Notes: generated by a model from the sequence alone, not told the origin. 64,000 nt of DNA from Tachypleus tridentatus (GCF_004210375.1 NC_134835.1:73004447-73068446), one strand, 5' to 3'; positions 47,091 through 61,078 are shown, counted from the first letter of the stretch. A program made the numbers and translations.

Positions 47091-48427
47091 ATGAAAGTAA
47101 ACATAAAAGTGCTCTCAGCTAACAATCAATATGTTTTGCATTCATTTCCCACCATGCCACTGGAATGATTGATATAAAAAATATATTATGTGGTTTGCAT
47201 AGGGAGAGGTGTTTGATGTATGTTCGTGGCAGTAATGTTTGTCTTTGTATTTTAGATAACTGCAGAGAATGTGGGAGCGATATTCCAGTAATTATTTAAC
47301 AAAGTCCAAAAATATCTCCTTTCCGACACATGAGCGTAATTAGTAGCTAATAATTTAGTAAATAAACTTTAACAGTTTTTGTATTTTTTCTGTTTGAACC
47401 TGATGGATAGCCTGCTGAGAAAATGTCTGAGTAGTTCGTAGCCTTATATAGATCTATTTAAAGTACAAGCTCAACACATGAGAAAGACAGACTTATGCCA
47501 GAAGAGAAAATAAACATGTGCAATGTGCATGTCAGTACAATAATGCATTAGCATCTTTGATTAGAATAGACTGGATTATTTAACCAGCCAAACTAAGTAT
47601 ATGAGTTGTCCTGTAATGCCTGAACATATTAAGTAAATCAAGGATAAGCTTCAGCCATTACAGGTACATCTCTAGCAACGGATGTACCAGAATACTGAGA
47701 TTGAAACAGACTTGTGAAACTGGACAGTAATTAAGGCAATGTGGGATTAACTGTAGCATGCACAACTAATGTAGTTTGAACGTTACGTTTGATTACTTAT
47801 ACTCATTACCAGATGTATATGAGTAATTCTTATCTCTGTAGGTAACATGCTATGATAAGGAGTTAAGAGTAGTTTTGTGACAACCCCGCAACAGAAAGGA
47901 CGAAGAGTCTTCAGTAATTTTACCTTAAACCACGAAAGTCTCATTTCGTAGCCTGACACGTTAGTCACAGGACCACGTAAATTGATATAAAGGTTCATAT
48001 CATATAACTTGGTTCAGTACCATGCCTTTAACTGATCTTATTGATATCTTTTTTTAAATGAAAACACACATTTATTTAAAAACTTATACCATCCTATTAC
48101 CATATTATATTATCATTTTTAAAACTGCCATAAACTAAAATGTCATTATCTTATTTTCTAAATCAAGTTCAGATTCTAAATCTACTCTGTTTTTCATTTT
48201 AAATACTTTGAACACGCTATTAACATACTTTACGGTAAACTATAAGAATGTATATCGAGGTTTAGTAGTGAATATTAAATTGAGAATATAATATCAACTA
48301 ATAAATGGATGGCAAATTTATTAAAAGATACAGTATTCTGTTGTGTAGCATACTAGAAATTTTGGATGCAACCACACTTAAAATCAACAAAAAGTTTAAT
48401 AAAATTCTAGTAATTTCAACATATAGG
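47091..48427. other. Noncoding, nothing recognised
   Basis: No coding signature; short frames only. Confidence 0.55.
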
Positions 48428-48505
48428 TTTGTTTGGATTTAAACATAAAGCTAAATACGGGTTATCTGTGTTCTGCTCATCACGGGTATCGAAAACCGGT
48501 GAAAT
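48428..48505 (-). mobile_element. SINE-B partial copy
   Basis: AACATAAAGCTAAATACGGG, TCATCACGGGTATCGAAAAC; the head end is missing. Confidence 0.75.
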
Positions 48506-50008
48506 CATATTACAACATCTCTTAGTAGCTAGAACAAACGGACAAACGTTTGTAGAAAATGAGTGATATATCTGCTTATGATTGTCCATGTGTATTATGC
48601 AACATCCTGCTGTAACTATGCTTAGGGTAGTTTCATGTCGTATTATGCAACGTTCTGTTGTAACCCTTTCTTTAAAATATCCTGGAATGTTCTTGAAGTT
48701 TGTCATACAAAGGACGAATCGTTTTTCAATATATTTCACGGAGAATATTTTTTTTTATGTAGCTCTTGAACCACATTTTTAATTGGATATTGCTAATATA
48801 ATAAAATTTTTCGATCATGTATTGGATCTCCCAACATCTGTTTAATTGATTTTTTGACAAAGAGGTGAGAACTTGTTTTAGATTTTCCACTATATTACGT
48901 TCTAATTAATTAAGAGCCCAGATTTGTTTATGACTTTACGCATCTGATTGTTGACATTTTCACAGATTTAAGACGTTGTTAACTTAGAAGACTGTTTTAA
49001 ATTTTATTGTTTTTTAGCTACGTCTTTTTCTTTTTGTCAAATGACTTATGATACATGAAGGACAATTATCAGTTTGGATATAACAATTGCTGCAGTTATT
49101 CTCTTGGTTTATTCTTGTTAACCTCACTATATCAAATGTTATCAATACTGTGCAGATAGCCTATTGTTGTGGAAAGAGAATGTCATGAAGGAATAGGTAA
49201 TGATGGGGTTAACATTGGATTATTGTATGGTTGAATAAAATAAAAAAAACGTATCATCCGTTGGGAAAGCGATAATATTAATATTCGGTTTCGATTGCCT
49301 GCGGAAAACACTGTAGATAATCCAATGTGGATTCAATCTATAACAAAGAACGAAGAAGAAAACAAATAAAATACTAACCGACAACATTTTAAGAAATATA
49401 ATAATTATTATAAATCTACATTTCTTTCCCAAACCATCTTCTATTATCTATCTACTAAATCAAGTCTTTTATCAGTTTAATCTAGTATAAAGTACCTCGT
49501 ATTTCAACATCATTGTTTAGACCTTTTTCTCATGACACCAGTAAGCTACGAAGATTGAAAACTCCGTCAACCAGTTCCACAGTATATTTGACAAATCTAT
49601 TTCGAAATTTCCAACTTCAAAGGCAACTTTTAATATTTTGAAGCCATGAAATTCAAAGTGGTTTTTGACAAAACATCGAAAAACTTACCCCATCTTAGAG
49701 TAAGCTCATTAAAATACATCGAAAATTCATACTTTTATTTAAACTTTTTCTTAGCCTTTTATTAAATGACTTATCTAACAATGAATGTTAAATTTCAAAA
49801 GCGTTTTTACATGGAAACGTTAATTAACATCTGCAAAATAATTACTTAGAATCTTAATTACTTAAAATTATGCAGAACAGTAATGTGCTTGTAAAAATAT
49901 TCGTTTTTTTAACTTGTTAAAAACTGAAGAATAACTTACAATACTTCAAGATACGTAAGTTATTAATTTGTTTTACATGAGTTGATCAGGTAAAGCTATT
50001 TAGGCCTC
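48506..50008. other. Noncoding, apart from a SINE-C fragment
   Basis: A 98-codon frame family around 48416-48782 overlaps the SINE-B fragment and shows no domain. Confidence 0.5.
49275..49350 (+). mobile_element. SINE-C partial copy, degenerate
   Basis: ATATTCGGTTTCGATTGCCT, CACTGTAGATAATCCAATGT, ATTCAATCTATAACAAAG. Confidence 0.6.
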
Positions 50009-50196
50009 TCAAAGCCCGATGGTTGGGGCTCTCAACACGAATCTCTATCACACTAAACATGCTCGCCTTTTCAGCTGTAGGCGTGTTATAAAGTAACGAT
50101 CAATCACACTGTTCATTGGTAAAAGAGGAGCTCAGAGACAGCGGTGGGTGGTGTTGGCTAGCTGTCTTACATCTAGTCTTTCACTGCTAAATTACT
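50009..50196 (+). mobile_element. SINE-A copy, degenerate
   Basis: Damaged head; the body TTCATTGGTAAAAGAGGAGC and GCGGTGGGTGGTG are clear; no tail. Confidence 0.8.
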
Positions 50197-53100
50197 ACAA
50201 ATTCATTTTTACTTGTTTCTGTACTGTAACATCAAAATATTAGTGATTTGATAACCAGCAACACTTATGAAGTACTTGCAATTATTTCACAATCTTAAAA
50301 TGTATATTCATTGTTTTTGGTTAAAAGTTAGACAAAAGTTTTCAAGCCAAGAACAACAAGAAATATTATTTTAAATACAATAAAAAATGCAAGAGCACAC
50401 ACAATCAGAAATACAAAAATATTTAAGCTTTATCTAAATAAACATAAAACATATCACATGGGTCAGATATACTTTTACAGTGTCTGTAAGTGCAAAAGAT
50501 CTTTCAGAGATTCTTCTGGTTTTACAAATATTTCCTGAAAGATTTAAAACTATATAAAATAAACTATAAAAGCAGCTATTCCGAAAGGTGTCGCTATATA
50601 GGTCTCCTGAGTGTTCTAAAAAGCCTAAGCAAACCTATATCGTCAGCGGATAGAGCGTAAACATAGCCAAAAGCTAACTTCAGTTTCTTACAAAAAAATC
50701 TCAGAAATGTTTTTTGGAATAGTTGGAATTCTCATCCTTTCTAGGATTGGAAATTTCCACTAAATCACTAATACGTTTAATACCATGTCACCAGACCAGC
50801 TTTCACTGCCATTTTAAATGTTACAACATTGGATAACACTATAGTTTGATAACTGTTAGTTTGCAACAAAACATCTGAGCGAACAGTTATCAGCCTACTT
50901 TGTCTACGTTTTCAAAGGAACGAGTAAATGTGACGTCAGCAATGATTTTAAATGATACATATTTACAAATACTGGACATCCACCTTACATATCACGAATG
51001 TAAAGAAAATATCTTATGTTAAACATCTCCTCTCTAACGATTATAAAGAATAAGATAGCTAAAAAAATAATGTAACACCATGAACAGTAAGTACAAAATA
51101 TGTATAGCTTAACTTAGTTATACTAAATAATAATGTTTTCTAAAAATGTTATTGGAGAATGAATGAATGTTTTGATTAGTGATTGACTACACAAATATAC
51201 TTCATAACAACAATCTTCCTGTAAAAGTTTAATACAAAAATTCTTTAAAATAAGAAATAAATCTGTTACAACCAGGCTACATGAAGACAACCATGGCTAT
51301 TATGAATAAGTTTCGCTTTTAAATGGATTTTATCATTTCGTTTGTCTTCTATCGCAAGCTTTAGCTCAACTTGTTTGTTTGTTGTTAAACGTAAACCTAA
51401 ATAATCTATCGCCAACATCCAAATCCGGTTTTAACGTTTTAAGCCAATAAGCTGTCAGAATTACTGCTGAGCTACAGGAGAGCTACTCAACCAGACTGCC
51501 GGTCTTCTTTATTGAAAATCGATCTAAAAAAAAATAAAAGCGTCAAATTTTAATACCATGTATTCCTCCAAAATCAGTAAAACCTGTAGACAAAAAAATG
51601 TTTTTTTTTGGTGAATGCAATAATTCTTTAAATCTCGCTCTCAAACAAAAAAGTTAAAACATAAATGAAAATCGAATACTTTCTCTTGGTTTTTTTTTTT
51701 TGCTTTCTGTTCAATCCTTCAGAACCCAAAACTTTGTTTCTAAATAAGATAAAAATCTGATTCTGTCCGTAATAAACCAAACAATATGTGAAACACTGCT
51801 TGAAACTGTTTTTAAAAAAGTATAGGTTGTATACAAATGTAAAAATTAATATGACTTTTAACTAACTTAAAGAAACTTAAGTTTAACATGGAAATCAAAT
51901 TGTGTATATCTGCAAAAAATGAAATTTCAGAAGCCCCTTTATATATATATATATATAATTTGGTTATTTTCTAAACATGAACATTATATTCAAATGAAGT
52001 TTCTAATTTTATATCACATGCGATTCCACCGGAATGTTTTAATCACGAACTTGATCTAACGAAGGAAACAAGTATTTTGTTTATCTTCACAACCAGAATA
52101 CTGCACAAAAGCTAGATCACGAAAATTAAGACAATCATTAAATGTAAGCATGTATTTTAAATTATGTATATACTTTAATTTCCATGTTAAGTACTTTCAA
52201 CGTGTTTTAAATTTAAACTTAAGCAATTACAATTTGACTTATGTTCTTCATTTTGTGATATGTTTAATATTTTGCGTAAAAACTCTTTTTTTAAAAACTT
52301 AATAAAAACCTTTTATTCAGTCCATATTAGTGATAAGTATGGAATGTGTAAAATTTGCTAAAAGATATGCTATAACGATAACAATAACTGTGGGTTGGGG
52401 ATTCCATTCTTTTTAGACGAAGTATTAGTAACATTATCTGCCATTCCTTTAATAGGTACGTTTCAATTCAATTTCCTTCACTGTTTTGTTTCCTACTTTA
52501 ATGTGTATAAAACGAAGGTATAACGTATAACACTCAGGAAGCATCAGAATAGGACCCCGTACCTCAGCCTATTACTTGCAAGGTTAAAAGGTATTTCACA
52601 TACAATAAATACAGTCTATGTGAATATAACCACGATAGAATAGCCATTACAAGAAACTTATCAAGGAAAAGAAAGTACAGAGAGTTTCAAAAAGCAAAAC
52701 GTTCTAAAGAAATTACAAATGAAAAAAGAAAGTTTTTTTTCCTCTGAGTGCAAAAGCATTTGCTGCCTTGAATCTTGAAAATGGTGATTCAGATCTAAGA
52801 AAAGCTTTCACTGTAGTTCATCCATCATTTTCTTAGCTAAATAAGCTGTAAAAGTAATCTTGCTTACGCTGTTGCATCTCTTATAAAAATATTTATGGTT
52901 ATTGTTTGAGGTAAAATATCTGGCCAATGTTACACCAATAATACGTATTTTAGCGATCGTTAAAATAGGCCAACTTTGATAACCAACGGGTCCAAACACA
53001 ACTGAGAATGCTTCTGGCCCCTTTAGACCAAGGTGTAAACAATAAAACAGTGAAGACTGAAACATTAGTGCTATCAGATCTGATGATGTGAAATGTATCA

Positions 53101-54091
53101 TCATATTCTAAGAATTTTAACGCTGTTAAATCATGATTTCAGTGTTAAAGAGATAATCATAACATGGAATGTTTTAAAAAGCCAGAAAGTAAATGTAGTA
53201 ATTTTGTTTTTCATTCGCAATTCATATTCTGATGCTTGCTTGATCTTTTGTTGTTTGTTGTACATACGTGTAATTCTCCATAACAGTCACTAGGGGTATG
53301 ATTGAAAATAATACTATTTAACTAGGTCCGCAATATTTTAAACAATGAGGCTGTGATGAAGTATTATTTCTTAAAGAGATTGACTAATATCTCCTTTCCC
53401 CAACACACTCTCGGAGAAAACATAGCTACAAACTATCTAATTTAAATGCTAGTTATGCTACACTTCAGTTTTGAAAGCGTCTGCTATTCAAAATGTATTC
53501 TAGGCTAAACGTGTGTTGCATGAATAGATTCCAGAAAATAGAATGTTAAAGTATTTTGCAGAATACCTAAAAATTAGATCTGCATTTTAATTAAGGGCTG
53601 ATAACATTATAATTTTTATAGGAAATGGACTGGTCGCCTGAGAATGCACCCATTACTGACTCTACTTAAAAGCTTGATAAACTTTGAATGGGTAGCTGGG
53701 TAGACTCATCAAAGTCATGCTCCAATATTTTTTATCCTGTCATCGCCTACAAAACTGTACGTTAACTCTGGAAATCTCTGGCATAATCAATATCCACGTA
53801 AATCTATCCATGGAAAGAACATCTAATTGCACTATATGCTCATAAGAGAATGCCTTTCTACAAACACAATATGTCTGAGACGAGAAAATTATTGAAGCTT
53901 GTCAGTTTGCAGGTGTGTTTATATACATATTTATTGTCATATATAAAAGGTTTATTTAGCAACCACCATAAGTGTTACATTGGTGCAACTAAAGAGTTTC
54001 CTTGTATAGTAATTTTAGGATTACTATGTTATATCAAGAGTTCTCTGAAAAACCTCTTGCATTTTTGCTTGTTATTTGAAAACTAGACATG
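50197..54091. other. Noncoding; one unassigned open frame at 52808-53104
   Basis: Nothing recognised over most of it, apart from the degenerate SINE-B at 51377-51485. The minus-strand frame 52808-53104 (98 codons, with LGLKGPEAFSVVFGPVGYQS) has a more protein-like composition than its neighbours, but no family I know. It could be an old exon or a chance frame. Confidence 0.4.
51377..51485 (-). mobile_element. SINE-B copy, degenerate
   Basis: TTGTTGTTAAACGTAAACCT, then CCAAATCCGGTTTTAACGTT and CTGCTGAGCTACAGG. Confidence 0.55.
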
Positions 54092-54350
54092 CGCAGTTTA
54101 GTTTGTTTTTAGAGTTTTCGGGTAAAACTACTCAAGCGCTATCTACGTAAGACTGTTCCTTATTTTGAAATGATTGACTAGAAAGAAAACAGCTACAGTG
54201 AACAGTAGCCGTTGTCAACGAGGGAGATAGCCGTCTCTGATCGAATAGTGGAATTTGATCTTCACTCTTTTAGCGCAGATGCGTTTTGCTCTAAGAGGAC
54301 GCAAGCCACGATCCAAGTATCGCACTCTGGCCACTATTACCATTAAATTA
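54092..54350 (-). mobile_element. SINE-A copy, very degenerate
   Basis: Starts TTTAGTTTGTTTTTAGAG, then AAACTACTCAAGCGCTATCT; the middle GATCGAATAGTGGAATTTGA is clear; the head is poorly preserved. Confidence 0.65.
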
Positions 54351-54520
54351 TCTCTCACCATGTAGCTCTTTTAATATATTTTTAAATATTTAAGTGTATA
54401 TTGTCATACATAATTGCAAAAGTACTTTCTCTTTCATTAGTTGAATAGGTCTATAATCACGACCGACACAATCAATTGTTTCGATAATTATTAAGTTAGG
54501 AAAACAAACTTCAAGGCATC

Positions 54521-54583
54521 TCTATGCCAGCCAACATCGTTGTTATTTCTAAAGAATTAGACTGCCTTAGGATTACGATAATC
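54521..54583. repeat. Isolated unit of the 65-bp repeat
   Basis: TCTATGCCAGCCAACATCGT, TGTTATTTCTAAAGAATTAG, GACTGCCTTAGGATTACGAT matches the array 1.3 kb downstream. Confidence 0.8.
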
Positions 54584-54942
54584 TGTGAATTACAACATGA
54601 TAATGTAGGAAATCTGTTTCACATCTGAAAGCAAACGAATAGATAAAATATGCTTAATGAATTCAATATTTTATCCTTTTTAAAATAGATACAGTACAGT
54701 AACAATTGGAATCTCACAAAGTCCATCATCAGTGATCTGTAAAGTACATATATAATGAAGATGGTACACGGATCGTAGGTAAAAACAGATTTAATCACAA
54801 AAATTACGTTTTTCAAAATCTAAAAAAGTACCTATTTTTACTTTCACTTTAGATTATATTTATAATAAAATAGGGTTCGTTTTTAAAGCCTTCGCTTTTT
54901 CTTTTCAAGTCATTAATTTTAGTAGGTAAATTATTTGTTTGC

Positions 54943-55057
54943 TTTCAGTAAGCATGAAACTACACTAATAACTATCTGTACTGTGCCCACCATGGGTATC
55001 GAAATCGGGTTTCTAATGGTATACGTCCACAGACATACCTTTGTGCCACTGGGGGGT
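54943..55057 (-). mobile_element. SINE-B copy
   Basis: AGTAAGCATGAAACTACACT, ACCATGGGTATCGAAATCGG, TTGTGCCACTGGGGGG. Confidence 0.85.
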
Positions 55058-55668
55058 TGGAGGGTGGGCCTTTAATAAGTGAAAGCCACATTCAAAGTTA
55101 GTGTGGTTGTCTTACCCCACCTTTGGCTATTGGGTAGGAGGAAAATACACTCCTAATAGTACTGAGTGAGGATTTATGTTTTCTGTTAGTGTGTACTTGA
55201 TTAATAATGTCACAAAGCATGGCCTTGATTTTCTTTTACCAAACATGTAGTTAGGTTCTTTATCTTTTTTCTTAACTTATATTCCATCTTATATGTCTCA
55301 TTTTACTTTCCGAAAGTCCTCGCACCTTAAGCCAAAGGCGCAATCTTGAGAAAGGTGATGTTCATTTGAGGTTTCATGCAATGTGTTTTAAAACAATCGC
55401 CTGTGGTTTTAACATTTTGAGGGATTAATGTCCGTTATTTAGGTAAGCGTCAAGTATAAATAATAGAGGTTATTGAATATATTCTTAATTGTTTAATCCC
55501 TTAAATAGGCTCGAGCGTAGCACGAGGCTATAATTAAGTCTTTTGATCTAGTTTAGCAGTTGAAGGAATACAATAGATTCCTAACATATAGTAGGAGTAT
55601 CATCACATACACTAGAATTAATCAATTATTTTAAAAACATTTCTTGAACAATTTTAAATATATTTGTT

Positions 55669-55754
55669 TAAAGTTAAGCAAAAAAAAACTACACAATGGA
55701 CTATCTCTGTTCTGCCAATCACAGGTATCGCAACTCGTCTGCTGTGCCACTGAG
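55669..55754 (-). mobile_element. SINE-B copy, with internal deletion
   Basis: AAACTACACAATGGACTATC and TCACAGGTATCGCAAC, then directly CTGTGCCACTGAG. Confidence 0.8.
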
Positions 55755-55852
55755 TAGCATTCAAAAAATAACCATACGTAATCTTTATTGATACTACTGT
55801 CTGAGTTTAAAAAAATAGCACAACTAATCCGTATTACAAATATTTCACCCCA

Positions 55853-56095
55853 ATGTCTACAGAATCAGTCTGCTTTATAATGACAATAGAATCTCTATGC
55901 CAGTTAACATCATTGTTATTTCTATAAAATCAGACTGCTTTAGAATGAGGATATAATCTCTATGCCAGCCGGCATCATTGTTATTTCTATAAAAACAGAC
56001 TGCTTTAGGATGACGATAGAATCTCTATGCCAGCCAACATCATTGTTATTTCTATAGGTTCAGAGTGCATCGTTGTTATTTCTATAGCATCAGCT
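55853..56095. repeat. 65-bp tandem repeat, about 3.5 units
   Basis: The unit contains ATCTCTATGCCAGCCAACAT, CATTGTTATTTCTATAAAAT and CAGACTGCTTTAG; successive copies start at 55891, 55956 and 56021. A further single unit lies at 54521-54583. Confidence 0.88.
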
Positions 56096-57907
56096 AACCA
56101 ATATGCTGGCCAATATCGTAAACGAGAAAATCAGCACCTTCCCCTAAATTCAATATTCTCCCCAATACTAAAATTCCAAAGCAACATTTTAACGAAATCC
56201 ACTAGTCGGTATCACTTGGTTGAAGAGATTAAACTTGTATAGAACGGGATAGATATACATTTCCTATCGATCAACCAGTTTACGCACGCTCAGAAAGACT
56301 GAAAGAAATGACTGTGGTAAATAAATGTCTCCAGAGATGGAAAAGACGGATTCTTACGGCGATAACTCCAATACTTAGTGCAGACTGTCTACAGCTTCGA
56401 ATATACATTGACTATTGGAACTGGTAAGTAAAGTATATTCTTGGTTCCTCCTAACATGAGCATAGGCAGCTCGTCGTCCTTTTGCCAGATGGTAAGCGAC
56501 AATAGTTAAATGATGTACTTGTCAGTTAGGATTAGCAGTTTTCTTACTATATTAAGAACTTTGAAAGCTACTAACAAATATTATTTCTATTTTGTGGGAT
56601 GTTTTTTTCTCGAGTATTATTTCAGTAGCATATAACCACATTAGACGGTTTATATTTCTTGTTTCACTCACATCTCTAACTTTGTTCCAAGATTTCTGCA
56701 AACATACGTACGATAGAAACTTGATACATATTAATAGTTTGATGTCAAACATATGTTTGTAATTTTTGAGTTATTGAGCTATATAACATTATTTCCTGGT
56801 TAGTAGTTCTCATCACAACGGATAATTTACTTCGAGGTGTGGTTCTTCTACTTAAGTCAGCATTCAAAGTATCTTTATATGATAAAAATATTTTAAGTCA
56901 AGGTAGTAAATGCTGATAAAAATGAAGTTTAGATCAGAGTTAATAACATTACTGCTTTCTATGCCACTGCCCTTTCTTTCCTTTTGGTCTGTGGTTTTCT
57001 TATCTTCTTTGAAAACCAATCGTCTCATCAAAATGAATAAAAAAAATACAATATATTTGAAACAAAAGGCTTAGCGAAATTAATAAAAAGTGTGATTTGT
57101 TTTAATAAATAGTCGTAGGCCAAATTATCTATGAATAATCCTTAAACTTTGTAAAGAAAACATGTATTCGTATATTAATTATAGCTCGTAACATTTTTTA
57201 TGGTTCAATGTGTAATCATACTGACCACTTTATTTATATATCTAACAACTATTCAAAACTAATTTTTTCTCCTAATCTGCTGATGTGTTATGGTATTCAT
57301 TCTCTATATTGAGTGAGTAGGTCTTCACGCTTAAATATCCAGAGATATCAAGTTGCTGTAAATAAACACATTATACGAGCCATAACACAGATTTTTACGT
57401 TAATACGCTATCGTTAAAATAACAATATTAATGTCTTGAAATTTGTCTGCCCATACCCTAAATCTTACATTTATTGAATAATTTGTTTGAGAAAATCTTA
57501 AAATTGTAACTTAAATATGCCATAACATAGTCTTCTAGCTATCACCAACTGACTGAGCGTTTGAAACAATTGTGGAGATATATTATGCTAGAAATATGTC
57601 ATAGCTCAACTGAGGTCATTCAGCATGGTGAGAGACCAACATGGTGCGAAAGCGATCATTCGGAGTTCTCTAGGAAGACATTTCCGTATATTTTTGGCGA
57701 TAATTTTGTACTGATGTGTCTTGTCAACATCAGTTTTATTGTGGTTATATGTTTAAAACAGAGTCTGAGTTCCTATCTGTACACACAGAGTATATTACAC
57801 TTTTTATCTTCCAAGTTGTTTGACAAATATGAAGCTTCGTTTATTCCATTCGTGTTAAAAATACCTGTTTAACCAAAAATATTATGGTCACATGAATTCT
57901 ACAAATG
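56096..57907. other. Noncoding, nothing recognised
   Basis: The 103-codon plus-strand frame at 57561-57872 has no recognisable domain. Confidence 0.5.
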
Positions 57908-58027
57908 TCCCCCGCCGGTACAGCGGTAAGTCTACAGATTTAAAACGCTAAAATCAGAAGTTTGATTCCCCTCGGAGGACTCAGCAGATAGCCCGATGTG
58001 GCTTTGCTATAAGAAAACACACACACA
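57908..58027 (+). mobile_element. SINE-C copy with target duplication
   Basis: SINE-C is a third tRNA-derived family of about 120 bp: CCCCCGCCGGTACAGCGGTA head, CTAAAATCAG, B-box-like GTTTGATTCCCCT, and a GATGTGGCTTTGCTATAAGA end with (AC)n. Flanks share TCTACAAAT. Confidence 0.9.
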
Positions 58028-58268
58028 AATCTACAAATAAATATAAATAACGTTTTGTAGTTTCATAGACCAATGATCAAATTACTTTATTGATAACATT
58101 AAAGCTTCATTAATTGCAATATAATAATAACATATTAATACACGTTATTTAGGAAGTTAATACGTTTTATGCGTAACTAAACCTACGTCACGTAAGGTTT
58201 AGATAGTGTACGTAGTGAGTAACCTAAGAAGTTAGGGAACTTCATGAGAACCTAGTTGATGTTAGTAG

Positions 58269-58471
58269 CGGCCCGACATGGCCAAGTGGTTAAACTTTAT
58301 AGTCGTGGAGGAGTTATGTGACGGTCAACCCCACTATTTCTTTGTAAAAGAGTAACTAAAAAGCTGGCGGGGGATGGTGAAGACTAGCTGCCTTCCCTTT
58401 AGTCGTACACTGCTAAATTAGGGAACGGTTAGCGCCGATAGACCTCGTGTAGCTTCGCCCGAAATTCAACA
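58269..58471 (+). mobile_element. SINE-A copy with an internal deletion of the B-box region
   Basis: Head GCGGCCCGACATGGCCAAGT is followed directly by the body (GTCGTGGAGGAGTTATGTGA), so about 70 bases with the B box are missing. Confidence 0.85.
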
Positions 58472-58889
58472 GAAACAATCGATGTTATTAAAGTTATAGT
58501 ATCTGATTTTACCGCAGAAACCTTGGTAAAGACACAGCTTTTGATTTTATTTCAAAATCACTGGCATAACTACAACGTTTGGTATCATTTGAGAAACCTT
58601 TTATTAATTCCCAGTGAAGGAATAGATAAATTAGAGCGTTGCAAGCTGTACAGAATGAAACGTTCTCTTTCCATCAAGAATCTACAAAGTAGTTTACACA
58701 CGCTAACATTTTTTTAACCGAGAACTTATATCAAAAAAATTATCATAGAAATCCCAGTTAAATGAGTAAAGTTTTTCGTATTTAATTTGCAAGTATCTCC
58801 AGTATTTGGTGGATTTGTAGAATATTTTATAAAAGTTAAAAGGTCCGACTACTACTAAGGTCTACGTTATATAAAACGTATGTGTGTCT

Positions 58890-58940
58890 TCTTGTAGCAA
58901 AGCCATATCGAGTTATTTGGTGGGTCCACCGTATATAAAA
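58890..58940 (-). mobile_element. SINE-C end fragment
   Basis: TTGTAGCAAAGCCATATCGA and GGTGGGTCCACCG match the reversed end of SINE-C. Confidence 0.6.
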
Positions 58941-60954
58941 CATTGACGAGGCAGTTAGTTTCCTTCTAAAAAATTAAATTTTTTTCTCTGAATTATATTT
59001 CAGAATTTTAAAATAAAAATGATATTATTCATATATACTTTAATAATATTTCTAAGAGAATGATAAAATTAATGATAACTTCCACAGTAATTTTTAATCA
59101 TTTTATATTAAATATACATTTTAATATGTAAACAATATTTTCTATTGACTTTAGGAAAGCATACAAAATCACAAGGTGATTCCTTGTATAAATTAAATTC
59201 TGAACCCTAATAACCAAACGTTAAAAAAAACAGGAAATGGATTCTGTTCAAATAATTTCTGAGCAGTGACATCGTTTAACAAATGCATAAAGATTAGTAC
59301 TGTGGGAATAATTAAAGGAAGATATTTGAAAAAACACTTTAGAAACAAATCAAATTCAAGTCACCCAGTGGTTTACGACGATAGAAATAGGGTTTTTATA
59401 CCCATGTTCGGTATAGCTTTGTACTTAACAACGACCAAACATCAACTTAAAAAAGCAAATACAAATTACAAGTTTAGAAAAGTTTAATCTGAGTACAAAT
59501 TGGTATTTCAATCATTCTGCTGTTTAGTGATTTATATATTTCTATAAATTCACGTAATTGAAGATAAATTTAATATTGAACTCATTCTCTGATCAAAACT
59601 GGAAATAGTTATTCTAAAGTGTATGTTACTGCTTTTTTGATGTACATTTACATGAAACTCAGGAAGCATACATTTTACTGAATAATTCAGCAAGAGTTTT
59701 GATATTTAGTGTCGTGTAATTAAATGGCAGAAGGAAAGATCCATATGTAGAATAAGTTTGAAACAGACGACTAGAGGGTTTGATCATTCTTGCTAAGTGC
59801 GTTCTGTGTTAGAAGCTCTCTCACAGGAGCACAGTTATGAGTGTTTGTACTAACTAGGTCAGTGTATTTTAGGTCATATTATACATCAATACCTAAACAG
59901 CACTGAATTTAACGGTACTGAATCAACAAAAATACCTCACACTGACTAAATAGTGTCAAAATATTTTACTTTTCATTGTTTGCTTTATTGTGTTAGAAAT
60001 AAAACACAAGCGACGTAAACGCACCCAAGTTAGGATATATAGACCGCCCTCTGGTCTTATGAACACCTGAGACTTTCAAAAAGATTTGAGTATTTTAAAC
60101 ACGGTATTGGCGAATTAATGAAGTGTATATGTAAATATTAAAAATAGATTCTGCTTTGTATTTTCTTTCATTATCTGCTGGTTGTACCACTGACACGAAG
60201 TTGCTAAGGGTAATCCTAAGATAAAATATTTTTCAAGTATAAATCCAATTTAAAGTTACACATAATACCTTACAAAATTAAAGTTTTCCGAATTTTTTAA
60301 AACAATTCCATGACAGTACGATACAAATAACCTTATTATATTCAGTTTTAACATAAACCATAAATACATATTTTTAAACATAAATTTTGCCGTACAGATG
60401 TAGACACTCTTGTTTGTCTCTAATGTTTTAGATTGAAAATTAGTCTCCGTATATGAAATTTTGTCCTATTGTAATCTTCAAGACAGTTAAGAAGTATGTG
60501 GAAGAAGGAAAACATGATTTATTTTCAATGAAGAAACGTAAGGCGTAATAATCATTTCGAGCGTAATTTGATTTTAGTGATTTCCACTCTGGGTTTGTTG
60601 AAACTGGTAGCTAGTTAAACTCATTTCATATACAAAACAGTTAACGATAATTTTTCAAGTAGTTGGAAAAGCTGCTTAGGAAAACAAATTCAAACATTTA
60701 TATTAGTGATACGACATAAAATAACAAAGAAAGTACGATAAGAAAGATGAAAGTAAACAATATTGAAGTTTCGTAGGTGAAAATAAAACTTTTCACTGTT
60801 AACTACTCTCTTAGTCCTCGCGGCACATTTAATAGTTTTAATCATACCAGATTTATGTAATTTTGCAAAAAGTACATTTTAATGTAAAATAAACTTTTCT
60901 CAGTAGGTTATAAATGTAGAAAAGAAAAATAGCACAAATTACAATTAAACCATG
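58941..60954. other. Noncoding, nothing recognised
   Basis: AT-rich, no coding or repeat signature by eye. Confidence 0.55.
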
Positions 60955-61078
60955 TTGTTGTTTTGAATTAAGCACAAAACTACACAAAGGGCTATCTGTG
61001 CTCTGCCCACCGCGGGTATCGAAACCCAGATTTTAGGGTTGTAAGTCCGCAGATGTACCGCTGAGCCACTGGGGAGGA
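60955..61078 (-). mobile_element. SINE-B copy, full length
   Basis: TTTTGAATTAAGCACAAAAC to GCTGAGCCACTGGGG, near consensus; lies just before the 88-bp repeats. Confidence 0.92.
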
